Shown here piece by piece: positions 6,981 to 12,908 of a DNA stretch of 12,908 bases. A program made the position numbers and the translations under genes. Position 1 is the first letter of the stretch. Each line of letters opens with the position of its first letter. Source of the stretch: Micrococcales bacterium (GTDB taxonomy: Bacteria; Actinomycetota; Actinomycetes; Actinomycetales; Dermatophilaceae); NCBI GenBank assembly GCA_030452775.1, contig JAKDLQ010000043.1:1-12908 (forward strand), written 5' to 3'. The notes beneath the pieces are model-generated. The model did not search any database, was not told the origin of the DNA, and was given only the letters and a program-made list of their open reading frames with translations.

Positions 6981-7014
6981 ACTGTCGTTGCGTATGCACT
7001 GTCGTTGCGTATGC
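6981..7014 (-). repeat. Perfect 17-bp tandem duplication upstream of the SBP gene
   Basis: On the minus strand the unit is GCATACGCAACGACAGT, present twice head to tail (6998-7014 and 6981-6997) with no mismatch and no spacer. The second copy ends directly beside the AGGGAG ribosome binding site. The unit is AT-richer than its surroundings and contains GCATACG. It could be tandem regulator sites, part of the promoter and leader, or a recent slippage duplication. Two perfect copies favour a recent or selected event. Confidence 0.9.
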
Positions 7015-7152
7015 GCACACCCGCTTCACCCTCGGATGGCGCAACCATGACACAGCGCCCTGTCCGGCGTTATGGAGGCAGGCGTCGGTGGACCGCCCGC
7101 AGCATCGCCACGAACCCTCGCGGTCGGCGAGAGCACAGCTCACGGCATACGG
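7015..7152. other. Intergenic region between the SBP gene and rarA
   Basis: No gene could be supported. A weak hairpin (CTCGC 7117-7121, 5-nt loop, GCGAG 7127-7131) lies about 22 bp downstream of the rarA stop and may help terminate rarA. A reverse copy of the dispersed word (CGGCATACGG, 7143-7152) touches the rarA stop codon. The SBP promoter should lie here, but no convincing -35/-10 pair was found. Confidence 0.4.
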
Positions 7153-8541
7153 TCACTGCGCACGTCCGAGCCTGGCCCGCAGCCATTCCCAGCGGGCCTG
7201 TAGCCGCTCCTCGAAGCCACGATCGGTCGGTCGGTAGTAGTCGGCGCTGCCCACCAGGTCGTCGGGCAGGTACTGCTGCGCGGCGATGCCGTCCGGCTCG
7301 TCGTGGGCGTAGACATAGCCGTCCCCGTGTCCCAGCCGCGCCGCCCCCGCATAGCCGGTGCCTCGCAGATGCGGGGGCACCGCGCCGCCGTGCCCCGCCC
7401 GGACGTCGGCGATAGCCGCATTGATCCCGGCGTAGGCGGCGTTGGACTTCGGCGCGAGGCTGTTGTGCACGACGGCCTGGGCCAGGATGATCCGCGCCTC
7501 GGGCATGCCGATCTGGGCCACCGCGTGCAGGGCGGCCACGGCCGTCTGCAGCGCCGTCGGATCGGCCAGGCCGATATCCTCGCTGGCCGCGATGACGATG
7601 CGCCGGGCGATGAAGCGGGGGTCCTCCCCCGCCTCGAGCATCCGGGCGAGGTAGTGCAGGGCAGCGTCGACGTCGCTGCCCCGCATCGACTTGATGAGGG
7701 CGCTCGCAACGTCGTAGTGCTGATCGCCCGTGCGGTCGTAGCGGACCGCGGCGTGCGCCACCGCCTGCTCGACGTGGGCCAGACCGATGCGCACCGGGTC
7801 ATCCGTATGCCGCCCCGCCGGCTGCGCGTCCAGGGCGACTCCTGCGGCGGCCTCCAGCGCGGTCAGGGCCCGTCGCGCGTCGCCGCCGCTGACCCGCACG
7901 AGGTGCTCGGCCGCCTCCGCGTCGAGGGTGTGCGCTCCCCCGAAACCTCGCTCGTCGACGAGTGCCCGGTCGATAACCTCTCGGATCTCGTGGTCGGACA
8001 AGGAGCTCAGCGTGACGAGCACCGATCGGGACAGCAACGGCGCGATGATGCTGAACGAGGGGTTCTCCGTCGTGGCCGCCACGAGGATGACCGTGCGGTT
8101 CTCCACGCCGGGCAGCAACGCGTCCTGCTGGGCCTTGGTGAAGCGGTGGATCTCATCGAGGAAGAGCACCGTCTGGCGCCCGTAGAGGTCCCGCTCCCGG
8201 ATGGCGGCCTCCATGACCGAGCGGACATCCTTGACCCCAGCGGTCACGGCGGACAGTTGGACGAACCGGCGATCCTCCGCCGTCGCGACGAGGTGGGCCA
8301 GGGTCGTCTTGCCGGTCCCCGGCGGGCCCCAGATGATCGCCGACAACGGACCGGCGGCGCCGCCCGATCCCTCGATGAGTCTCCGGAGCGGGCTGCCGGT
8401 ACGCAGGACGGGCGCCTGCCCGTGCACCTCCTGCAAGGTCCGTGGCCGCATCCGGACGGCGAGCGGCGCCGAGCCGGCACTCGCCGGCTCGGCCCGGCGC
8501 CGGGCCGCGCCTGCGGCACCGAACAGGTCGTCCGAGGTCAC
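7153..8541 (-). CDS. rarA: Replication-associated recombination protein A (RarA/MgsA), AAA+ ATPase
   Basis: 462 aa, typical for the family. RarA acts at stalled replication forks and is related to clamp-loader and RuvB-type AAA+ ATPases. It begins with DLFGAAG and then LAVRMRPRTLQEVHGQ, the expected RarA N-terminus. Walker A is GPPGTGKTT (72-80), Walker B LFLDEIHRF (126-134), sensor 1 ATTENPSF (156-163), the arginine finger lies in LLSRSV (169-174), and sensor 2 is GGDARRALTALE. The C-terminal tetramerisation region (MgsA type) includes SALIKSMRGSDVDAALHYLARMLEAGEDPRFIARRI and AAYAGINAA. All ATPase residues are intact. The start is GTG (8539-8541). Its upstream sequence has only a weak AGG, and the start lies just 18 bp from the divergent MMPL start. 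Residues RHTD overlap a CCGTATGCCGC copy (7803-7813). Confidence 0.97.
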   Translation of the reverse strand: MTSDDLFGAAGAARRRAEPASAGSAPLAVRMRPRTLQEVHGQAPVLRTGSPLRRLIEGSGGAAGPLSAIIWGPPGTGKTTLAHLVATAEDRRFVQLSAVTAGVKDVRSVMEAAIRERDLYGRQTVLFLDEIHRFTKAQQDALLPGVENRTVILVAATTENPSFSIIAPLLSRSVLVTLSSLSDHEIREVIDRALVDERGFGGAHTLDAEAAEHLVRVSGGDARRALTALEAAAGVALDAQPAGRHTDDPVRIGLAHVEQAVAHAAVRYDRTGDQHYDVASALIKSMRGSDVDAALHYLARMLEAGEDPRFIARRIVIAASEDIGLADPTALQTAVAALHAVAQIGMPEARIILAQAVVHNSLAPKSNAAYAGINAAIADVRAGHGGAVPPHLRGTGYAGAARLGHGDGYVYAHDEPDGIAAQQYLPDDLVGSADYYRPTDRGFEERLQARWEWLRARLGRAQ

Positions 8542-8559
8542 TGTGGGAGGCTACCTGTC
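8542..8559. promoter_or_regulatory. 18-bp divergent spacer between rarA and the MMPL gene
   Basis: The two GTG starts face away from each other with only 18 bp between them. The MMPL ribosome binding site GGGAGG (8545-8550) fills a third of the spacer and lies 9 nt before its GTG. Neither promoter fits in the gap. Each must lie inside the other gene's coding region, or one transcript must be leaderless. Confidence 0.8.
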
Positions 8560-10776
8560 GTGCCACCCCCACCAGTGCCGGACGAGCAGCCCTCGCCGCC
8601 GCGACCGCGGACCCCACTCACCCGGCTCGGCAGCATCATCGGGCGGCACCCGAGGACCTGGGTCATCGCCTGGATCGCGACTGCCGTGGTGGCCTTCGCG
8701 GTGGCCATCGGCGGTGTGACGGGCGAGTCGCTGTTCAACCGCCTGCATTCCGGGGACCCGGCCGTCTCGGGTCAGTCCCAGGACGCCCGCGAGATCATCG
8801 AGGCGGCCGAGCCGGCGCTGCGCAACGTCATGCTCCAGGTTGACGGGGCACCCCTGCAGGACGAGCGGGCTGTCGCGGCCGCCGCCGCACGGACGGCCGA
8901 GCTGGAGACGATCCCGGGAGTCGAGGCTGTCCGATCCCCCCTGCTGTCGCCACGCGGTCTCACCGATCGTGCGGTGGCGCCGCTGCTCGCCGGAGGAACG
9001 CCGGAGTCCGGGCGATTCCTCACGGTCGTCGACTTCGAGCCGGGACTGGCCAAGAGTGCGCAAGACGCCGCCGACGCGGCCGTCGACCGCGGCTTCGAAG
9101 CGGTCGTCAGTGCCTTGCCGGGAGCCACTGGCACCGTCGGCAGCGCCGATCACGTGATCAAGGCCATCACCGGCACGATCGAGCGGGACCTGCTGCGCGG
9201 CGAGGGGATCGCCCTGCCCCTCACCTTCATCGTCATGTTCTTCGTCTTCGGCGGGTTCGTCGCGGCGGGCATGCCGATCATCGGGGCGATCGTCGCCATC
9301 GGCGGCGCCCTGCTGTCGCTGTTCGGCTTCTCTCACGCCCTCGACCTCGACGCCACGGTCGTCAACATCGTCACGCTGCTCGGGCTCGGCCTGTCGATCG
9401 ACTACGGCCTGCTCACGGTCAGCCGCTTCCGGGAGGAGCTCGGCGCCGCTCGGACGCACCGGGTCACGACGCGGGAGGAGGCGATCGCCGCCGCCGAGCG
9501 GACCGTCGCCACCGCAGGGCGCACCGTCCTGTTCTCGGGCATCACCGTCGCCATCGCCTTGTCCGGACTGCTCGTCTTCGAGGCGGAGATCATGAAGGCC
9601 ATCGGCCTCGCAGGGGTCAGCGTCGTCCTTGTCGCGATGGTCGTGTCCATCACGCTCGTGCCCGCGCTCGCGGTGCTCGGCGCGAGGCGGCTCTCCCGCA
9701 AGGCGTCGGCGCCGACGTCGGACGTCGGCGGCTTCTTCCGGCTCGCCGCCGGCGTGCAGCGCCGGCCGGTGGCGATCCTCGTGGCCGGCGCCGCCGTCCT
9801 GGTGACCCTGGCCCTGCCGACGTTCGATATGCGCCTCACCGCCTCGGGCACCGAGCTGTTGCCGACGTCGGCGCCGCAGCGGGTCTTCTTCGAGACGCTC
9901 GACTCGGACTACCCCGCCCTGTCAGCGCCCGAGGTGTCGGTGGTCGCCGAGACGACCGACACCGCGGCGGCGCGCACGTGGTTCGCCCGATACCGGGCCG
10001 AGCCGGGCGTGACGTCGGTCGACGTGCGTCCACTGGACGACCAGCACCAGTTGGCCACTATCCGGGTCGAGGGTCCACCGACCTCGGATGAGGCGCAGGA
10101 CCTCGTCACCCGCATCCGCGGTGACCCGGCCCCCTTCCCCACCCTGACGACCGGCCAGGCTGCGGGACAGATGGACTTCCTCGCCTCGATGGCCCGTGGC
10201 GCGCCGTATGCCGCCGGGCTCGTCGTGCTCGGCACCTTCCTGCTGCTCTTCCTCATGACCGGGTCGGTCGTCATCCCGCTCAAGGCGTTGCTGCTCAACG
10301 TGCTCTCGCTCGGCGCCGCCCTCGGCGTCGTGGTCTGGATCTTCCAGAACGGCCACCTGTCCGGGCTGCTGCACTTCTCCTCGGTCGGCGCGATCGAGTC
10401 GATGGTGCCCTTCCTCGTCCTCGCCTTCGGCTTCGGCCTGTCGATGGACTACGAGGTGTTCCTCCTGTCCCGCATCGCCGAGGAGTACCGCAGCGGTCAC
10501 GACAACGATCGAGCCGTCTCGCTCGGTCTGCAACGCACCGGCAAGATCATCACATCGGCCGCGCTGCTCATCATCATCGTCTTCGCCGGTTTCATCGCCG
10601 GCGACATCCTCATCGTCAAGGAGATCGGTGTGGCGCTCGTCGTGGCCGTGGCGATCGACGCGACGATCGTGCGGATGCTGCTCGTCCCGGCGACGATGAC
10701 CCTGCTCGGGCGCTGGAACTGGTGGGCCCCCGCCCCCCTGCGCCGCCTGCACGACCGCATCGGCATCGCCGAGTAG
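8560..10776 (+). CDS. MMPL/RND-superfamily membrane transporter
   Basis: 738 aa from the GTG at 8560, supported by GGGAGG 9 nt upstream. The protein has the two-half RND plan. TM1 (about 33-53) is followed by a periplasmic-side loop (about 54-215). TM2-TM6 (about 218-372) include LGLGLSIDYGLLTVSRFREEL with the proton-relay pair D281-Y282. The second half has TM7 (about 405-420), a second outer loop, then TM8-TM12 with FGFGLSMDYEVFLLSRIAEEY carrying D630-Y631. These Asp-Tyr pairs are the motif that couples proton flow to export in MmpL proteins, which move lipids or drugs to the cell envelope. Length and layout are normal. The Pro-rich N-terminus (PPPPVPDEQPSPPRPRTP) is probably cytosolic. The gene converges on aspS, with a strong hairpin 18 bp after the stop. 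The substrate is unknown. A GCCGTATGCCGC copy encodes P549-Y550-A551-A552. Confidence 0.95.
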   Translation: MPPPPVPDEQPSPPRPRTPLTRLGSIIGRHPRTWVIAWIATAVVAFAVAIGGVTGESLFNRLHSGDPAVSGQSQDAREIIEAAEPALRNVMLQVDGAPLQDERAVAAAAARTAELETIPGVEAVRSPLLSPRGLTDRAVAPLLAGGTPESGRFLTVVDFEPGLAKSAQDAADAAVDRGFEAVVSALPGATGTVGSADHVIKAITGTIERDLLRGEGIALPLTFIVMFFVFGGFVAAGMPIIGAIVAIGGALLSLFGFSHALDLDATVVNIVTLLGLGLSIDYGLLTVSRFREELGAARTHRVTTREEAIAAAERTVATAGRTVLFSGITVAIALSGLLVFEAEIMKAIGLAGVSVVLVAMVVSITLVPALAVLGARRLSRKASAPTSDVGGFFRLAAGVQRRPVAILVAGAAVLVTLALPTFDMRLTASGTELLPTSAPQRVFFETLDSDYPALSAPEVSVVAETTDTAAARTWFARYRAEPGVTSVDVRPLDDQHQLATIRVEGPPTSDEAQDLVTRIRGDPAPFPTLTTGQAAGQMDFLASMARGAPYAAGLVVLGTFLLLFLMTGSVVIPLKALLLNVLSLGAALGVVVWIFQNGHLSGLLHFSSVGAIESMVPFLVLAFGFGLSMDYEVFLLSRIAEEYRSGHDNDRAVSLGLQRTGKIITSAALLIIIVFAGFIAGDILIVKEIGVALVVAVAIDATIVRMLLVPATMTLLGRWNWWAPAPLRRLHDRIGIAE

Positions 10777-10794
10777 CACGCCCGACCACGCGAG

Positions 10795-10835
10795 GCCGTA
10801 TGCCGCCGAGCCGGCGAAGCGCAGCGGCATACGGC
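10795..10835. terminator. Bidirectional hairpin terminator made of inverted GCCGTATGCCGC copies
   Basis: GCCGTATGCCGC (10795-10806) and its exact reverse complement (10824-10835) form a perfect 12-bp stem with a 17-nt loop. It lies between the convergent MMPL stop (10776) and aspS stop (10853), so it can end both transcripts. There is no T-run on either side. The stem sequence is the same word found singly elsewhere in the window. Confidence 0.82.
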
Positions 10836-10852
10836 GTGGACGTGCTTGGCTC

Positions 10853-12637
10853 TCACGCCTGCGCGGGGACGGCGTCGACCCCTGCCTCCTTGCGCTGCTC
10901 GGGGGTGATCGGCGCGGGCGCCGCGGTCAACGGGTCGTAGCCACCACCGGACTTCGGGAAGGCGATGACGTCGCGGATCGACTCGGTCCCCGCGAGAAGC
11001 GAGACGATTCGGTCCCACCCGAAGGCGATGCCGCCGTGTGGCGGGGCGCCGTAGGCGAAGGCCTCGAGGAGGAAGCCGAACTTCTCGCGCGCCTCCTGCT
11101 CGGAGATCCCCATGACCGCGAAGACCCGCTCCTGGATGTCGCGGCGGTGGATACGGATCGAGCCTCCGGCGATCTCGTTGCCGTTGCACACCAGGTCGTA
11201 GGCGTATGCGAGCGCCTCTCCCGGCCGCTCGTCAAAGGTGTCCTCGAACTCCTTCTTCGGCGCGGTGAAGGCGTGGTGCACGGCGGTCCACGCGCTGTAG
11301 CCCAGGGCCACATCGCCCGAGGCGGTCGCCTCGGCAGCGGGCTCGAAGAGCGGCGCGTCGAGCACCCAGAGCAAGCTCCACGCCGCCTCGTCGATGAGCC
11401 CGCAGCGACGGCCGATCTCGAGACGCGCAGCGCCGAGAAGCGCGCGCGAGGTCTTGGTGGCGCCGGCGGCGAAGAAGATGCAGTCTCCCGGCGCGGCACC
11501 GACGTGTTCGGCCAGGCCGGCCCGCTCGGTGTCGGTGAGGTTCCTGGCGACCGGTCCGGCGAGCTCGCCGTCCGGCTGGACGAGGACGTAGGCCAGTCCC
11601 TTGGCGCCTCGCTGCCTGGCCCACTCCTGCCAGGCGTCGAGCTGCTTGCGCGCCTGGCTCGCGCCGCCCGGCATGACCACGGCACCGACGTACTCGGCCT
11701 GGAACACCCGGAAACCGGTGTCGCCGAAGAACTCCGTGCACTCGATCAGCTCCTGGCCGAAGCGCAGGTCGGGCTTGTCGGTGCCGTAGCGAGTCATCGC
11801 CTCGGCGTACGTCATGCGCAGGAACGGTGCCTCGAGCTCGACGCCGATGAGCCGCCAGAGCGCCGCGGTGACCTCCTCGCTGAGCGCGATGACGTCGTCC
11901 TGCTCGACGAAGGACATCTCGATGTCGAGCTGGGTGAACTCCGGCTGGCGGTCGGCGCGGAAGTCCTCGTCCCGGTAGCAGCGGGCGATCTGGTAGTAGC
12001 GCTCCATGCCGGCCACCATGAGCAGCTGCTTGAACAGCTGCGGGCTCTGCGGCAGGGCGTACCAGGAGCCGGGCGCGAGACGGGCCGGGACGAGGAAGTC
12101 GCGGGCTCCCTCGGGCGTCGAGCGGGTCAGCGTCGGCGTCTCGATCTCGACGAAGTCGTGCCGGCCGAGGACCTCCCGCGCGGCGGCATTCACCTTGGAC
12201 CGCAGGCGGATCGCGGCGCCGGCCGAGCTCGCTCCCGGCCGGCGCAGGTCGAGGTAGCGATGCTTAAGGCGCGCCTCCTCGCCGACCGTCACCCGCTCGT
12301 CGATCTGGAACGGCAGGGGTGCGGACGGGCTCAGCACCTCGAGTCCGCTGGCGATGACCTCGACCTCGCCGGTCGGCAGGTCGGGGTTGGCGTTGCCCTC
12401 GGGGCGCGTCCGGACCTCGCCGGTGACCGTGACGCAGTACTCGCCCCGGACTTCATGGGCGGCTCCCTCCTCGAGGACCTCGTCGCGGGCCACGACCTGG
12501 GCGACTCCCGAGGCGTCCCGCAGGTCGATGAACGCCACGCCGCCGTGATCTCGGCGCCGGGCGACCCAGCCGGCGAGAGTCACGGTCTGGCCTGAGTGGG
12601 CGGCGCGCAGGGTGCCGGCCTCGTGGGTACGGAGCAC
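10853..12637 (-). CDS. aspS: Aspartate-tRNA(Asp/Asn) ligase (AspRS)
   Basis: 594 aa, the usual bacterial AspRS length. It charges tRNA with aspartate in the cytosol. The N-terminal OB-fold anticodon-binding domain (about 1-110) contains GWVARRRDHGGVAFIDLRD. The class II core has PTLTRSTPEGARDFLVP, YALPQSPQLFKQLLM, motif 2 RCYRDEDFRADRQPEFTQLDIEMSF (219-243) and motif 3 GIAFGWDR ending at R543. The bacterial GAD insertion domain (about 290-415) lies between. H31 and G81 are the residues associated with non-discriminating AspRS, which also makes Asp-tRNA-Asn for amidation by GatCAB. The start is GTG (12635-12637), preceded by GGAAGGA at 12644-12650, 6 nt away. The gene faces the MMPL gene across a shared terminator and is preceded by an ABC ATPase gene on the same strand. 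Confidence 0.98.
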   Translation of the reverse strand: MLRTHEAGTLRAAHSGQTVTLAGWVARRRDHGGVAFIDLRDASGVAQVVARDEVLEEGAAHEVRGEYCVTVTGEVRTRPEGNANPDLPTGEVEVIASGLEVLSPSAPLPFQIDERVTVGEEARLKHRYLDLRRPGASSAGAAIRLRSKVNAAAREVLGRHDFVEIETPTLTRSTPEGARDFLVPARLAPGSWYALPQSPQLFKQLLMVAGMERYYQIARCYRDEDFRADRQPEFTQLDIEMSFVEQDDVIALSEEVTAALWRLIGVELEAPFLRMTYAEAMTRYGTDKPDLRFGQELIECTEFFGDTGFRVFQAEYVGAVVMPGGASQARKQLDAWQEWARQRGAKGLAYVLVQPDGELAGPVARNLTDTERAGLAEHVGAAPGDCIFFAAGATKTSRALLGAARLEIGRRCGLIDEAAWSLLWVLDAPLFEPAAEATASGDVALGYSAWTAVHHAFTAPKKEFEDTFDERPGEALAYAYDLVCNGNEIAGGSIRIHRRDIQERVFAVMGISEQEAREKFGFLLEAFAYGAPPHGGIAFGWDRIVSLLAGTESIRDVIAFPKSGGGYDPLTAAPAPITPEQRKEAGVDAVPAQA

Positions 12638-12716
12638 GAAGGGTCCTTCCGAAGGAGATGTCCGCGGCCCATGCCGCCCAGCGGGTCTGGTGCTGAGCGA
12701 GTGGCCACCGCCGCCA

Positions 12717-12722
12717 ATCCTA
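12717..12722 (-). promoter_or_regulatory. Candidate -10 element (TAGGAT) for aspS
   Basis: TAGGAT on the minus strand fits TANNAT and lies about 80 nt before the aspS start, directly after the ABC gene's hairpin. A matching -35 is poor. The 106-bp gap (12638-12743) holds no other feature I could support. Confidence 0.28.
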
Positions 12723-12738
12723 CGGACCGTCAGGTCCG
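12723..12738 (-). terminator. Short hairpin after the ABC ATPase gene
   Basis: CGGACC (12723-12728) and GGTCCG (12733-12738) form a perfect 6-bp stem with a 4-nt loop, 5 bp past the ABC gene's stop. No T-run follows, so it is a modest terminator candidate that would separate this gene from aspS. Confidence 0.45.
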
Positions 12739-12743
12739 CCCGA

Positions 12744-12908
12744 TCACGGCTGTGGCGGCATCCTCGAGTGGTGCGCGTCGGGGACGATCCGGCCGGCGTG
12801 GATCTGCACGACGCGGTCGCAGCGGGCGGCGATGGCGGGGTCGTGGGTGGCCAGGACGAGCCCGCCGTGGGGGTGGCCGCGCAAGATGAGGCGTTCGACG
12901 ACGAGCTC
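12744..12908 (-). CDS. ABC transporter ATP-binding protein, C-terminal 54 residues (partial)
   Basis: The frame is open from the right edge to a TGA at 12744-12746. The visible sequence includes GGLVLATHDPAIAARCDRVVQIHAGRIV. It has the H-loop (ATHD, His at fragment residue 22) and the following D-R-V-x-x-I-x-x-G-R-I-V strand typical of the end of an ABC nucleotide-binding domain. The ending resembles LolD/MacB-type ATPases, but Walker A, the signature motif and Walker B lie outside the window, so the transported substrate cannot be said. There is no reason to link it to the orphan SBP 5.8 kb away. Confidence 0.88.
   Translation of the reverse strand, partial: ELVVERLILRGHPHGGLVLATHDPAIAARCDRVVQIHAGRIVPDAHHSRMPPQP

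Larger units (their letters stand above)
2105..10835. repeat. Dispersed word CGTATGCCG (consensus SCCGTATGCCGC), seven copies
   Basis: Copies containing CGTATGCCG lie at 2105-2114 (minus, in ruvX), 5175-5186 (plus, alaS upstream), 7143-7152 (minus, at the rarA stop), 7803-7813 (plus, in rarA), 10203-10214 (plus, in the MMPL gene), and 10795-10806 with 10824-10835 (inverted pair, terminator). Four are the full 12-mer GCCGTATGCCGC (5175, 10203, 10795, 10824). A rough estimate for a 70 percent GC sequence is about 0.2 occurrences of the 9-mer in this length on both strands. None lies in 1-1,900. The listed span covers all copies; only the given positions are the repeat. Confidence 0.85.

Noticed and set aside
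2032..7050. Very long plus-strand open frame (1,672 codons) antisense to ruvX, alaS and the SBP gene
   Set aside because: It runs opposite three well-supported genes. The product is Arg/Asp/Gly/His-rich low-complexity sequence without domains, as expected for a complementary frame of high-GC genes.
7303..8559. Upstream extension of the MMPL frame antisense to rarA
   Set aside because: The extra 419 codons are antisense to rarA and show no membrane or domain features. The GTG at 8560 with GGGAGG is the credible start.
11036..12595. 519-codon plus-strand frame antisense to aspS
   Set aside because: It is a shadow of the intact aspS gene with no recognisable motif.
1..12908. CRISPR array, insertion sequence, prophage or toxin-antitoxin pair
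   Set aside because: No regularly spaced repeats of suitable length, no transposase-like or phage-like frame, and no small paired genes with such motifs were seen on either strand.

Overview
The window reads as a high-GC actinobacterial chromosome segment. The evidence is a WhiB-family regulator, a Gly81/His31-type AspRS, an MmpL-type RND transporter, frequent GTG starts and strongly G/C-ending codons. The gene content and style suggest the Intrasporangiaceae/Micrococcales (Janibacter/Tetrasphaera/Knoellia-like). That placement is inference from general similarity; no database was searched.

The left part (1 to about 1,860) looks accessory. It holds the N-terminal part of a MocR-type (GntR-HTH plus aminotransferase) regulator running off the left edge on the minus strand. 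Divergent from it is a secreted protein with two SH3-like repeats, closed by a perfect 13-bp inverted repeat. Next comes a WhiB7/WblC-type Fe-S regulator with a GRPRK AT-hook.

The middle and right (1,897 to 12,908) are largely housekeeping. On the minus strand lie aspS, rarA, a lipoprotein substrate-binding protein (SBP) of the peptide/nickel family with no transporter partners in view, alaS and ruvX. alaS and ruvX are separated by only 3 bp and are probably one operon. A plus-strand MMPL transporter gene starts only 18 bp from the rarA start and converges on aspS, with a strong hairpin between them. At the right edge is the C-terminus of an ABC ATPase, upstream of aspS and on the same strand. 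The usual partner of alaS-ruvX downstream (mltG) is absent; whiB7 occupies that flank in opposite orientation.

Functionally the right part serves translation (AlaRS, AspRS, the latter with non-discriminating signature residues), genome maintenance (RarA, RuvX) and envelope transport (MMPL, SBP, ABC). The left part suggests stress or antibiotic response (WhiB7) and an envelope-associated secreted protein.

I found no convincing new multi-gene system. The strongest unexplained signal is a dispersed 9-12 bp word, (G)CCGTATGCCG(C). It occurs seven times in both orientations, in genes and between genes, and once as an inverted pair forming the MMPL/aspS terminator. This arrangement resembles DNA-uptake sequences of other bacteria. 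Other curiosities are a perfect 17-bp tandem duplication just upstream of the SBP gene's ribosome binding site, an 11-bp-period triplet repeat over the ruvX stop codon, and the crowded rarA/mmpL divergent start region.
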